DNA of 64,000 nt. It comes from Amycolatopsis benzoatilytica AK 16/65 (GTDB lineage: Bacteria; Actinomycetota; Actinomycetes; Mycobacteriales; Pseudonocardiaceae). The notes beneath the pieces are model-generated. The model was not told the origin of the DNA and did no database searches. It saw only the letters and a list, made by a program, of their open reading frames with translations. Within the stretch, counting starts at the first letter, position 1, and each line of letters begins with the position of its first letter. Shown in pieces: positions 14,453 to 23,321 of this stretch. The stretch covers positions 3,269,195-3,333,194 of the forward strand of contig NZ_KB912942.1 of assembly GCF_000383915.1 (NCBI RefSeq). Direction: 5' to 3'. The position numbers were made by a program, and so were the translations under genes.

Positions 14453-15457
14453 TCAGGCCAGCGCGCGCAGCCGCGGCAGCACGTCCTCGGCGAACTGCGA
14501 CAGATAGCGCTCCTGGTCGTGGCCGGGGCCGTGGAACACGAGGTGGTTCAAGCCCGCGTCCAGGTAGGGCTTGATCTGCGCGACCGCCTCGTCCGGGTCG
14601 GACGCGACGATCCACCGCTTCGCGACCTGCTCGATCGGCAGCTCGTCGGCCAGCCGCTCCATCTCCTCCGCCGAGGAGACCGTGTGCTTCTGCTCCGCGC
14701 TCAGCGACAACGGGGCCCAGAACCGGGTGTTGGCCAGCGCCTTCTCCGCGTCGCGGTCATACGACATCTTGATCTCGATCATCCGGTCCACGCCCGCCGC
14801 GTCCCGCTCCGCCGCCGCGGCTCCCTCGGCCATCGCCGGCATCAGCTTGTCGGTGTAGAGCTCCATGCCCTTGCCCGACGTGCAGATCATGCCGTCGCCC
14901 GCGCGACCCGCGTACTTCGCCACGACCGGCCCGCCGGCCGCGACGTACACCGGCACCGGCCGCTCCGGCCGGTCGTAGATCTTCGCGTTGACCAGCTGGT
15001 AGTAGTCGCCCTCGAAGTCGACGCTGTCCTTCGTCCACAGCTCGCGCATCAGCCGCACCGACTCGCGCAGCCGCGCGAACCGCTCCTTGAACTCCGGCCA
15101 TTCCCGGCCCGACACCGCGATCTCGTTCAGCGCCTCGCCGGTGCCCGCGCCCAGGATCACCCGGTCGCCGGACAGCAGCGCCATCGTCGCGAACGCCTGC
15201 GCGATCACCGCGGGGTTGTACCGGAACGTCGGCGTCAGCACGCTCGTCCCGATCAGCACCCGGCTGGTCCGCTCGGCCACCGCCGGCATCCACGCCAGCG
15301 CCCACGGCGCATGCCCGCCTTCATGGCGCCACGGCAGGAAGTGATCCGACACCCACACCGAGTCCAGCCCCAGCTCCTCGGCGCGCACCGCGAACTCCAC
15401 GAGCTCGCGAGGACCGAACTGCTCCGCCGACGCCTTGTACCCGACCTTCAGCTCCAC
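14453..15457 (-). CDS. fgd: F420-dependent glucose-6-phosphate dehydrogenase
   Basis: The 334-residue protein aligns end to end with mycobacterial Fgd1 (336 aa). It oxidises glucose 6-phosphate to 6-phosphogluconolactone while reducing coenzyme F420 in the cytoplasm. Visible signatures are '[15 protein letters not shown]', 'VSDHF' (Asp38-His39, the catalytic His of the family), '[17 protein letters not shown]', '[10 protein letters not shown]' (catalytic Glu) and '[13 protein letters not shown]'. Start GTG 15457 is preceded by GGGGAAGGGCG and gives the family length. It is monocistronic. It is the main F420H2 source for reductases in these bacteria. Confidence 0.95.
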   Translation of the reverse strand: MELKVGYKASAEQFGPRELVEFAVRAEELGLDSVWVSDHFLPWRHEGGHAPWALAWMPAVAERTSRVLIGTSVLTPTFRYNPAVIAQAFATMALLSGDRVILGAGTGEALNEIAVSGREWPEFKERFARLRESVRLMRELWTKDSVDFEGDYYQLVNAKIYDRPERPVPVYVAAGGPVVAKYAGRAGDGMICTSGKGMELYTDKLMPAMAEGAAAAERDAAGVDRMIEIKMSYDRDAEKALANTRFWAPLSLSAEQKHTVSSAEEMERLADELPIEQVAKRWIVASDPDEAVAQIKPYLDAGLNHLVFHGPGHDQERYLSQFAEDVLPRLRALA

Positions 15458-15754
15458 GATCGCCCTTCCCCGTCCGCCTGAAACCACGCAGCATTTCCCG
15501 TGGCGAGTCCAACCGTACCCGGAGAGGCCGACACAGGACGGGTGTGCGCTAGGTCACCCGGCCAGGAGTCCACACGGGACGTTCAGCCGCGCGCGGACGA
15601 TTCGGCGGTCCCGACCCTGCGCACCCCGGCGCCGACACCCGCACGATGCTGGCCCGGCGCGGCGTACGCCGGACACCAGCCGAGGACCTCGATCGTGAAT
15701 GCGCTCCGAGAGCTGCTCGCCGGTCGTCGCGGACCCGTGGATCGTGCTCGGCTG

Positions 15755-16504
15755 GTGCGTCGGAAAACCAGGGGGTCGCGTTCATCAACGCCAGCCCGCT
15801 CGGCCGACAGCCCGGCCCCTTGTCGCCGCTGCCCGACCACTCCCGCGAGTACCGGTCGAAGTCGTTGCGGGAGTGCGCATACGCCGAGTCCGGCTGCCGC
15901 GTCAGGAAGCCGTGGTACGGCGCTCCGCCGACCGCGGCGTCCAATTCGGACACTCCGCGGACGAGGCCGGCACCCGGGACAGCGCGGTGAGGCCGGACAT
16001 CAGCACGCCCTGGTTGTAGGTGTAATGGTTCCCTACCGGGGTGCAGCTGGCGCCGTCGACGCCGTCCACGACCAGCCCGTCCGCGCCGATGATTCCCTTG
16101 TCCCGGAACCAGTCCCGCCGTGTTGCGCCCGAGACCGGTAGCGGTGGTAGGCGTCGATCCACGCCATCGCCCACCAGCCGGTGTCGTCGGAGAACTCGTT
16201 GCGGAACTGGCCGCGGCCGGCGTTGACGTTCTTTTCGTACGTCGTGGAAATCGCGCAGTCGTAACTGCCCATCCCGGTGACCGCGGCATCGCGGATGACG
16301 CCGGTCAACGAGACCGCGCTCCCCCACCAGCCGGCACCGCGGAACTGACCGGTGCCGTTGTCGTACAACGCCATCATCGCGGTCGCGGCGGCTTCTGGGT
16401 GCGCCAGCCGCCGACCCCGGACGGCGCGGTGGTGACGCCGAGCCGGGCCCCGCCAGGGTAAGCGCCGACATCGTTGTCAGGGCCGCCGTGAGCATGATCC
16501 GCAC
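15755..16504 (-). pseudogene. GH76 (alpha-1,6-mannanase family) secreted hydrolase, degraded
   Basis: The start is intact: GTG 16504 behind AAGGAGG, then a signal peptide (VRIMLTAALTTMSALTLAGP). After that the coding sequence jumps between three frames: 'GAGWWGSAVSLTGVIRDAAV', 'FSDDTGWWAMAWIDAYHRY', then 'RDWFRDKGIIGADGLVVDG' and 'NHYTYNQGVLMSGLTALSRV', and finally 'PYHGFLTRQPDSAYAHSRND'. These blocks are in GH76 order, but about 70 residues are missing in two places. Family members cleave alpha-1,6-mannan outside the cell. At least three frameshifts and two deletions make it non-functional. Confidence 0.8.
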
Positions 16505-16638
16505 CGCTGCCTCCTTGGGGTTCCCCGCCTTTCGGACGAAGATCCCGGCGGCGGCCGCGCGCCGTCGATGACAAAGACCTGGCGCGCGAATGCCGCCGAA
16601 CGGCCGGGCCCGAGCATCGCAGGACCCGGCCGTTGGGC

Positions 16639-17007
16639 TCACTGCGCGGCGGGCAGGTCGTCGAACTCGACGACCTGGCGCACCTCGACCTCGATCTCCT
16701 CGAACAGCCCGGCGTACTCCTGCGCGTACGCCACCGCCTGGGCCCGGTCGTCCACGTTGATCAGCGCGAACCCGCCGATGACCTCCTTGGCCTCGGTGAA
16801 CGGGCCGTCGGTCGCTACCGGCGTCGCGCCGCGCGGTTTGCGGACGATCGCACCCTTCTCCGACGGGTGCACTCCTTCCGCGGTGATCAGGATGCCGCGT
16901 GCGGACCAGTCCTGGATCATCCCGCCCATCTTCTCCATGAATTCCGGGCTCGGGTTCCAGGCTTCCGGGGCGCTCTCGTCCAGCCGGTGCATCATCAGGA
17001 AACGCAT
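16639..17007 (-). CDS. YCII-related DGPF-domain protein
   Basis: The 122-residue protein has the YCII/DGPF fold signatures: 'MRFLMMHRLDESAP', 'SEKGAIVRKPRGATPV', the eponymous 'DGPFTEAKEVIGGFALI' and 'AVAYAQEYAGLFEEIEVEVR'. Family members are small dimeric cytoplasmic proteins of unsettled function, often encoded beside ECF sigma factors. No sigma gene is adjacent here. Length and start are normal. Confidence 0.88.
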   Translation of the reverse strand: MRFLMMHRLDESAPEAWNPSPEFMEKMGGMIQDWSARGILITAEGVHPSEKGAIVRKPRGATPVATDGPFTEAKEVIGGFALINVDDRAQAVAYAQEYAGLFEEIEVEVRQVVEFDDLPAAQ

Positions 17008-17133
17008 GACCGCTCCTCGGGTTCAGGCCGGGGCCCGGTCGGCTCCGGGCGCGTTCGCCGGCCTCTGGATACTCGTCGGGCGGGCTCGGCCTGCTTCGAC
17101 ATCGTGCGCCAAGAATTTTTCCGCACGCCTAGA

Positions 17134-17907
17134 TCAGCACCGATGCGAGGGCGACTTTCGCGGCCTGACCAGGCAGGCAGCCGCGCCGACCGTCACGCCG
17201 GCGACCGCCAGCCCGGCGACCGGGCTGTCCATCAGCACCAGTCCGGTGAGGAACGCGGTGCCGGCAAGCAGGAGCACCGCCATCCGCAGCACGGGCGCCC
17301 AGACGAGGACGAAATCCGCCGCGAGGGACGTCCAGGGGTCGCGAGTGTCGGGCTTGCGGTGGCGACCGTGCCGATTGCGCGCGAGTACCTGCTTGGCGGA
17401 GGCGATCATCTCGTCCCGCGAGGCGATCCGCCGAGGCGGACGGGAGCAAGGCGTCCAGTCGACGATGACCCGGACCCGAGCCGGCGGCGCGGAGGAGCTG
17501 GGGTGGCGCGGGCTGGGTCGGCCGCGGACGACAGGGGCCGAGGAGGAGCGGGGCCGAGGCAGGCTGCCGGTCGAGGCGGGGTTCCGCGGGAGAGCCGGGG
17601 TGCCGCTCCGTCCCCCGGCAGCCGGATCTGCTGGAGCACCACCGTGAGCGTCGCCCGGGGCGGCACCGACGGCGTCGTCCGGCCGAGCAGGTTCGCGGCG
17701 GCCGCCAGCGGTCTCCGGCCCCGCTGCCCCGGCCGGTCGCGCCGACGTGCCCGGCGGCAACGCTGTCCTCGGCGGCCGCACCGGCGCGGCCGCCGTTTCC
17801 GCGCGGACCGGCTTCGCGTCCGGCCCGGCGCCCTCGTCCGGTCGGCGCGGCCCGGACGGCAGCGCGCTTCGAGGCGACTGGTCGGCGAGGCAGGGAAGTA
17901 GCGTCAC
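17134..17907 (-). CDS. proline/alanine-rich membrane protein, unrecognised
   Basis: The frame from GTG 17907 encodes about 257 residues. The first two thirds are low-complexity Pro/Ala/Arg sequence. The last 100 residues look like a real protein: 'IASRDEMIASAKQVLARNRH', 'DPWTSLAADFVLVWAPVLRM', and two hydrophobic helices ('AVLLLAGTAFLTGLVLMD' and 'VAGLAVAGVTVGAAACLV') with a basic C-terminus. This suggests a protein with a disordered cytoplasmic N-terminus and two membrane segments. The start is uncertain (AAAGGGA lies about 12 nt upstream). No family is recognised. Confidence 0.5.
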   Translation of the reverse strand: MTLLPCLADQSPRSALPSGPRRPDEGAGPDAKPVRAETAAAPVRPPRTALPPGTSARPAGAAGPETAGGRREPARPDDAVGAAPGDAHGGAPADPAAGGRSGTPALPRNPASTGSLPRPRSSSAPVVRGRPSPRHPSSSAPPARVRVIVDWTPCSRPPRRIASRDEMIASAKQVLARNRHGRHRKPDTRDPWTSLAADFVLVWAPVLRMAVLLLAGTAFLTGLVLMDSPVAGLAVAGVTVGAAACLVRPRKSPSHRC

Positions 17908-18438
17908 GAAGATCGTCGTCCCTTTCTCTTCCGGCCCGGCGGACCGGCGCTGACAGATGTCCAGGCGTCCCGGCCGCCGCACGGGCGGCCTCGGATGCGG
18001 CCATCCTGGCGAAAACCGTGCGTCACCGACCAGCTCTACTGCCAGTGTCGCGGTGAACGGTCCTTCATCGTCGCCCAGCGGTTCGAGTGACGGCTTCCGT
18101 CACTCCCTGCGGTCGCCGTTGCGGCCGTTCCGGAGCCGAACCAGGAAATCTTGTCCAAACCACTAGGCACGTCCGGAGCCGTCCGGCCCCTGGCCGGAAA
18201 CGGGAATATGCACGTTCATTCGCACGGTCATCCCGGACCGCCGCCCGGCGGCCGGCCTCGGGTCACGACGCTGTAGACACGGAGCGTCACTGCCAATGGT
18301 CGCTTCAGCTCACCCATACGAGTGACACGGAGAGTGATGATCGTTCGAGTGAATATCGATCGACGCCGGCCTGCGCTGGGGCGTCCGGAACGACGGTCGG
18401 CTGCCGGGCAGCACCGCGGCACGTCGCCGGGGCGAGGG
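17908..18438. other. intergenic stretch, no gene seen
   Basis: Neither strand shows a frame with both a ribosome-binding site and protein-like composition. The stretch separates the unknown membrane protein (transcribed leftward) from the 3' end of the alkyltransferase gene. Confidence 0.4.
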
Positions 18439-18939
18439 TCAGAAGAGACGGCCCGCGTCCTCGGCCGGCGGTTCTTCCAGGTGCAGCAGGAACCGCTTCC
18501 GCTCGACGCCGCCCGCGTAGCCGGTGAGGCCGCCGCTGCTGCCGACCACGCGGTGGCACGGCACGACGATGCTGATCGGGTTCCAGCCGTTCGCGTTGCC
18601 CACAGCCTGCGCCGCGCCAGGTTCGCCCAGGTCGACGGCGAGGTCGCGGTAACTGCGGGTCTCGCCGTACGGGATGCGGGTCAGCAGCTGCCAGACACGG
18701 AGTTCGAACTCGGAGCCGCGCAGGTCCAGCTCCAGATCGAAGGTCTGGCGGCGGCCGGCGAAGTACTCGGCGAGCTGGCGGGTCGCGTCGGAGAAGCCTT
18801 CGTCGGTGCGCGGACCGAACTCGGGGAACCGCGGGGTGCGGCGGTGACCGTCGAAGTAGACGCCGACGAGCGCGCCGCCGTCCGCGACCAGCGTGAGGTC
18901 ACCGACCGGCGAGGCGGCGACGGTGTGCCGGAAAGCCAT
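18439..18939 (-). CDS. ogt: methylated-DNA-[protein]-cysteine S-methyltransferase
   Basis: This 166-residue suicide enzyme removes alkyl groups from O6-alkylguanine in DNA to its active cysteine. The hallmark PCHRV motif is present with Cys128 ('NPISIVVPCHRVVG'), together with 'FELRVWQLLTRIPYGETRSY', the DNA-binding helix region and the arginine finger area. The ATG at 18939 lies 4 nt after GGAGG. It diverges from an RraA-like gene 66 bp away. Size fits the Ogt/AGT family rather than the larger Ada fusion. Confidence 0.95.
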   Translation of the reverse strand: MAFRHTVAASPVGDLTLVADGGALVGVYFDGHRRTPRFPEFGPRTDEGFSDATRQLAEYFAGRRQTFDLELDLRGSEFELRVWQLLTRIPYGETRSYRDLAVDLGEPGAAQAVGNANGWNPISIVVPCHRVVGSSGGLTGYAGGVERKRFLLHLEEPPAEDAGRLF

Positions 18940-19005
18940 CTGTCCTCCGTGATCGGTGCCACGGAACGGTATCCGGGCGGCTCGCGCGTGAGAGCATCGC
19001 CGTCC

Positions 19006-19623
19006 ATGGACGACGGTTTCGCGGATATCCCGACCACGACGCTCGCCGACATCCTCGGCCGCGGCCAGGTGCTGGACCACGGCGTGCGCCCGCTGTGGGC
19101 GCCGCTGCCGCGGATCGCCGGGCCCGCCTATCCGGTCCGCTGCCCGCCGGGGGACAACCTGATGCTGCACGCGGCTATCCACCGCGCGCCGGCGGGCTCG
19201 GTGATCGTGGCCGAATCCGGCGACCTCGACTACGCGCTCGCGGGCGGCAACGTCTGCGCGACGGCTCAGCGCCGCGGCATCGCCGGGTTCGTGCTGGACG
19301 GCGTGATCCGCGACCTGATGGAGGTCCGCGAGATGCGGTTCCCGGTGTACGCGCGCGGCGTGATCCCGATCCCCGGCACGAAGGCCGCGGTGACCCCGCT
19401 CGGTGAACCGGCCCAGTGCGGCGGGGTGACGATCGCTCCCGGCGACATCGTGGTGGCTGACGAAGAGGGCGTGGTCGTGGTGCCGGCCGGGACAGCGGAG
19501 CAGGTGCTGGCCGACGCCCGCAAACGACTGGCGAAGGAAGAGGCGCAGACGCTGGACGACTGGGCGCAAGCGCACCGCGCGAAGGTCGACGCGGCGCTGG
19601 CGGCGGGCGGGTTCTCCGGCTGA
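19006..19623 (+). CDS. RraA family protein (aldolase / dimethylmenaquinone methyltransferase-like)
   Basis: The 205-residue protein has the RraA fold signatures: 'TTTLADILGRGQVLDHG', 'PGDNLMLHAAIHRAPAGSVI', 'GNVCATAQRRGIAGFVLDG', 'GVIRDLMEVREMRFPVYARG' and 'GDIVVADEEGVVVVPAG'. Members include 4-hydroxy-4-methyl-2-oxoglutarate and oxaloacetate-type aldolases using a divalent metal, and RNase E inhibitors. The Gly-x-x-Arg-Asp metal/substrate motif is kept (DGVIRD), which favours an aldolase. The start ATG is in the correct place for the family; the SD is weak. Confidence 0.85.
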   Translation: MDDGFADIPTTTLADILGRGQVLDHGVRPLWAPLPRIAGPAYPVRCPPGDNLMLHAAIHRAPAGSVIVAESGDLDYALAGGNVCATAQRRGIAGFVLDGVIRDLMEVREMRFPVYARGVIPIPGTKAAVTPLGEPAQCGGVTIAPGDIVVADEEGVVVVPAGTAEQVLADARKRLAKEEAQTLDDWAQAHRAKVDAALAAGGFSG

Positions 19624-19777
19624 CGCTCAACGGCTCAAGCCGGTGAGCGGGCCGCCGGCTGACACCGCCGCCTCGCCCCGGCGAACGGTTCTCCGGCCGG
19701 AGCGCGCTGCGACAGCTCGCCGCCGACCGGACTGAATCGGTTCGTCGTTCAGCCCGATCGGCGCGCCCGGCAAGCGT

Positions 19778-19975
19778 TCACTCCGGCCGTAGAGTCCACA
19801 TCGGACTGAATCCGGCGGGTCCCGGTTCCGAATCGGGCGGGGGCGGTTCCGGGTCGGGCAGCGGTCGATCCGGTGCCGGCGACGGCAGCACCGGGTCCGG
19901 ATCTGCCGGATCGGCGGGCCCGGGCGGTACCGGTTCGGGCGGGGCGGGCGGCGCGGTCAGGCGGATGCTGGGCAT
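19778..19975 (-). CDS. 65-aa proline-rich small protein, unrecognised
   Basis: The ATG at 19975 is preceded by AAAGGAG with a 6-nt spacer, a near-ideal ribosome-binding site. The product begins MPSIRLTAPPAPPEP, is about 40% proline with Asp/Glu, and ends 'GFSPMWTLRPE'. There is no signal peptide, cysteine or hydrophobic helix. It could be an unstructured peptide or a precursor with a functional C-terminal tail; neither is shown. It diverges from the small gene at 20097. Low complexity in high-GC DNA makes chance possible, but the SD argues for a gene. Confidence 0.45.
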   Translation of the reverse strand: MPSIRLTAPPAPPEPVPPGPADPADPDPVLPSPAPDRPLPDPEPPPPDSEPGPAGFSPMWTLRPE

Positions 19976-20096
19976 CGACTGCTCCTTTCCTTCTTGATGG
20001 GCTGCCACGGACCGGCGGAGCCGAAACATCCGCCCCGGCCGGGCGAGGTCGGCTAGGGTCGATGACGGAGCCCACGACCGAGAAAGAGGCGAGACG

Positions 20097-20423
20097 ATGA
20101 GCGCGGACAAGCCCGGCGAACAGGAACCTCTCGACGCCGAGATCGTGGAAAGCCCGGCCTCGCCGCGGGTCGCCCCGATGCCGGCCGCGCCGCCCGACCC
20201 GGCCGCTCTCCCCGAACCGGACTACAGCGACACCGGCGCGCCGTCCTTCGACTACGTGCGGGACCGGATCGAGAAGCGGTACACCACGTCGGTCGGCGCG
20301 CAGGAGCTCGCCGGGATCGGCGGTCCGGAGAACCTGGAGTCGCTGGACAAGAAAATCGCCGACCGCAAGGAAGCGGCCAAAGACAAGCTGGCCGAGATCC
20401 GCCGCGCGATGGGCAAGGACTAG
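20097..20423 (+). CDS. conserved-looking small acidic protein, unknown function
   Basis: The 108-residue cytoplasmic protein has a Pro-rich acidic first half ('PLDAEIVESPASPRVAPMPA') and a structured second half with 'YSDTGAPSFDYVRDRIEKRY', 'TTSVGAQELAGIGGP' and a charged helix 'KIADRKEAAKDKLAEIRRAM'. The ATG is preceded by AAAGAGGCGAGACG. The helical C-terminus may form a coiled coil. I do not recognise a named family. It is probably monocistronic. Confidence 0.7.
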   Translation: MSADKPGEQEPLDAEIVESPASPRVAPMPAAPPDPAALPEPDYSDTGAPSFDYVRDRIEKRYTTSVGAQELAGIGGPENLESLDKKIADRKEAAKDKLAEIRRAMGKD

Positions 20424-20566
20424 CGGCTCGACACCATCCTGCCCGGGGCCTGGCCGGCCCGCTGCGAGGCAGTCCGCGCACGTGACCGGCGCGCTCACCG
20501 TCCACAATAGACTCCACGGGCAAACTGCCTGGCCCGCCGGCCGTGGATTCTGGTTGGATCGCGGAC

Positions 20567-21796
20567 ATGCCCAGCACCGTGCGCGTTCCCGGTCTCGTGC
20601 TCACCGAGCACAAGTTCTCCGTCCCCCTCGACCACGCCGATCCCGACGGCGCGAAGATCACCGTCTTCGCGCGGGAGGTCGCCGATCCGGACGGCCTCGA
20701 CCGGCCGTTTCTCGTCTACCTGCAGGGCGGTCCCGGGCACGAGGCGCCGCGGCCGTCGGCAGGTGCGCCGGGATGGCTGCCGCGCGCGCTGCGGGAGTAC
20801 CGGGTGCTCATGCTGGACCAGCGCGGCACCGGCCGGTCCACCCCGGTCGGCACGCTGCCGGGCACCCCGTCCGAGCAGGCCGGCTACCTGACCCACTTCC
20901 GCGCCGACGCGATCGTTCGCGACGCCGAGTTCATCCGGCGGGCGCTGGGAGTCGAGCGGTGGAGCGTGCTCGGCCAGTCGTTCGGCGGGTTCACCACGCT
21001 CGCCTACCTCAGCCAAGCCGCCGAGGGCCTGGCCGAAGCCTTCTTCACCGGCGGGCTGCCGCCGATCGGGCGGCATCCGGACGAGGTCTACGCGGCGACG
21101 TTCGTCAACCTGATCGAGCGCAACCGGCGCTACTACCTGCGCTATCCGGGCGACCGCGACCGGGTCGAGGCGCTGCTGCCGCTGCTCGACGACGGCGCCG
21201 TCGCGCTCCCCGACGGCAGTCCGCTGACCGCGCGGCTGTTCCGCCAGCTCGGCCACACCCTCGGTGCCAGCGGCGGCCAGGAAACCCTCCACTACCTGCT
21301 CGAACGTGACCCGCTGTCGCCAGCGTTCGCGCACGACGTCGCCAGCACGCTTCCGTTCACCGCCCGCAACCCGCTGTACTCGGTGATCCACGAGTCGTCC
21401 TACTCCGACGGGTTCGCCACCCGCTGGTCGGCCGAGCGGACGCTGCCGGAGGAGTTCCGCACCGACCGCACGCTCTTCACCGGCGAGCACGTGTTCCCCT
21501 GGCTGTTCGACGACCTGCGCGGGCTGCAGCCGATGAAGGAGACCGCCGAGCTGCTCGCCCAGCACGAATGGCCGAAGCTGTACGACGCGGACGTCCTGAG
21601 CAAGTGCACGGTCCCGGCGGCCGCCGCGATCTACGCCAACGACATGTACGTCGAGCGCGTGTTCTCCGAGGAGACCGCCCGCTTGATTCCGACGCTGAAG
21701 CCCTGGCTCACTGACGAATACGAGCACAACGGGCTCCGTGCCTCCGGCGACCACGTACTGGGCCGGCTGATCGACCTGGTGCGCGGCCGGGTCTGA
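20567..21796 (+). CDS. alpha/beta hydrolase, prolyl aminopeptidase-like (S33)
   Basis: The 409-residue protein has the peptidase S33 signatures: oxyanion segment 'LQGGPGHEAPRP' (about 53-64), 'LMLDQRGTGRSTPV', the nucleophile elbow 'LGQSFGGFTT' with Ser138, and a C-terminal 'ASGDHVLGRLIDLV' containing the catalytic His. The cap domain between them is rich in aromatic residues. Family members release N-terminal proline or similar residues from peptides in the cytoplasm. ATG 20567 gives a normal N-terminus; the GTG at 20543 lacks an SD. It is convergent with the pucR-like gene. Confidence 0.88.
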   Translation: MPSTVRVPGLVLTEHKFSVPLDHADPDGAKITVFAREVADPDGLDRPFLVYLQGGPGHEAPRPSAGAPGWLPRALREYRVLMLDQRGTGRSTPVGTLPGTPSEQAGYLTHFRADAIVRDAEFIRRALGVERWSVLGQSFGGFTTLAYLSQAAEGLAEAFFTGGLPPIGRHPDEVYAATFVNLIERNRRYYLRYPGDRDRVEALLPLLDDGAVALPDGSPLTARLFRQLGHTLGASGGQETLHYLLERDPLSPAFAHDVASTLPFTARNPLYSVIHESSYSDGFATRWSAERTLPEEFRTDRTLFTGEHVFPWLFDDLRGLQPMKETAELLAQHEWPKLYDADVLSKCTVPAAAAIYANDMYVERVFSEETARLIPTLKPWLTDEYEHNGLRASGDHVLGRLIDLVRGRV

Positions 21797-21830
21797 CCTG
21801 ACCGGGAGGGGAGTCCCGGCGGGATTCCCC

Positions 21831-23321
21831 TCACGGCTGGGCCAGGATCACCGCCCGGACGGCCAGATGCAGCGCAAGCCGCTCGTCCGGGCGGGACAGA
21901 TCCACTTGCAGCAGCTGCTCGATCCGGCCGACGCGCGCGGCCACGGTATTCCGATGGACTCCCAGCACCGTCGCGGTCTCCGCGAGCGAAGACTCCGCGT
22001 CGAGGTATGCGCCGAGCGTGCGGATCAGCTCGCCGGGCGCTGAAACCAGCGGAGCGAGCAGCGCCCGCGCCGCGGGCTCGAAGGTGTCCGTCCGGGTCCA
22101 TTCCAGCAGCAGCTGCGCCATCCCGAGCTGGTCGACGTGCAAGAAGTACCCGGTCTCCGGCCGGGTGGCGGCCAGCCGTGCGGCATCCGCCGCTTCGGCG
22201 ACAGTCGCGGCGAGACCGTCCGCGTGCGGACGCCCCACCCCCAGGTGCGCGTTCAACGTCCGGCGCAGGCTCCGATGCGCGGCACGCAATCGCGCGGACA
22301 ACGCCCGCACCCGCTCCGCCGTCGGTTCCTGCTCGAACGTAACCCACCCGGTCCAGCCGTCGCCGTGTTCCACCGTGACGGCGTCCACCGACTCGGCGCG
22401 CAACGCACGAACCACCTCCCGCGTACGCGAAACGGTGTCGACGCCCGCCGGTACGCCGATCCGCAGACCGACGTGCCATCCGCCGAGCCGCCAGCCAGCG
22501 TCGGCGGCTCGGCGGCGCAGATCGGCTCCGGGTTCGGTGTCCTGCCGCAACAGATCGCCCAGCAGTGCCGTCCGAGACCGGGCATCGCGCTCCAATTCCA
22601 GCCGATGCGCCAGCAGCCACCGCTGCACCGCACCGGCGGCCACCGCGAGCGTCGCGGCGACCACGTCCGCCCGCGGCGCTTTTGCTCCGGTCAGCTCCGC
22701 CGCCAGCCACACCGACGGCTGCGGCACCACCGCCGGATGCGCGAGCAGCACGCCATCCGGAAGAGAAACCCGTTGCGGCACGGGCTCCTGGAACCGCACC
22801 CGGGCCGCCTCGGCGAGCTCCCCCGCCAGCACCTCGCCTCGATCGTCCAAGACCGCGACCGGGGCGTCCAGCAACCGCCGGAGCACGGTCACGATCTCTT
22901 CCGGCGGCCGCAACCGCTCCCCCAGCGCCCGATGCGCGACAAGCACCGCGTCGGCGCGAGCGGCGTCCGGCGCCGCCAGCGCAAGACGGGCGTCCACCAG
23001 CAGATCGAGCGGATCCGCGGCCGTCACCAGCAGCGGCACCGAAAGCCGGTCCGCCAGCAATCGGGACGCGGCAAGAGGTTCCTCGCCGGGCAACAGCACG
23101 CCGGCCGCCCGGCTGTCGGCACACCGCCGCAGGAGCGCATCGACCTGCCAGTCCCCCGACAGTGGCCGCACCAGCACCACCAACGCGCCCGCGGCCGGGG
23201 TGCCGGCCGCGTCCAACGCCGCCGTGACCATACTCAATGGACGGTCCAAACCAGACTCTCCGGCGCAGACCCGGACCTGATCTGTCCACGACGGCAAGGC
23301 CAGCAACCCGCGCAGAATCAT
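21831..23321 (-). CDS. PucR family transcriptional regulator
   Basis: The 496-residue protein has an N-terminal purine-catabolism (PucR) domain (about 1-125; 'MILRGLLALPSWTDQVRV'), a GGDEF-like central region, and a C-terminal PucR helix-turn-helix ('SSLAETATVLGVHRNTVAAR', about 445-470). PucR proteins control nucleobase and amine catabolism operons. Its ATG overlaps the stop of the preceding DUF917 gene (ATGA), so it is translated as the last gene of the catabolic operon it most likely controls. Length is typical. Confidence 0.92.
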   Translation of the reverse strand: MILRGLLALPSWTDQVRVCAGESGLDRPLSMVTAALDAAGTPAAGALVVLVRPLSGDWQVDALLRRCADSRAAGVLLPGEEPLAASRLLADRLSVPLLVTAADPLDLLVDARLALAAPDAARADAVLVAHRALGERLRPPEEIVTVLRRLLDAPVAVLDDRGEVLAGELAEAARVRFQEPVPQRVSLPDGVLLAHPAVVPQPSVWLAAELTGAKAPRADVVAATLAVAAGAVQRWLLAHRLELERDARSRTALLGDLLRQDTEPGADLRRRAADAGWRLGGWHVGLRIGVPAGVDTVSRTREVVRALRAESVDAVTVEHGDGWTGWVTFEQEPTAERVRALSARLRAAHRSLRRTLNAHLGVGRPHADGLAATVAEAADAARLAATRPETGYFLHVDQLGMAQLLLEWTRTDTFEPAARALLAPLVSAPGELIRTLGAYLDAESSLAETATVLGVHRNTVAARVGRIEQLLQVDLSRPDERLALHLAVRAVILAQP

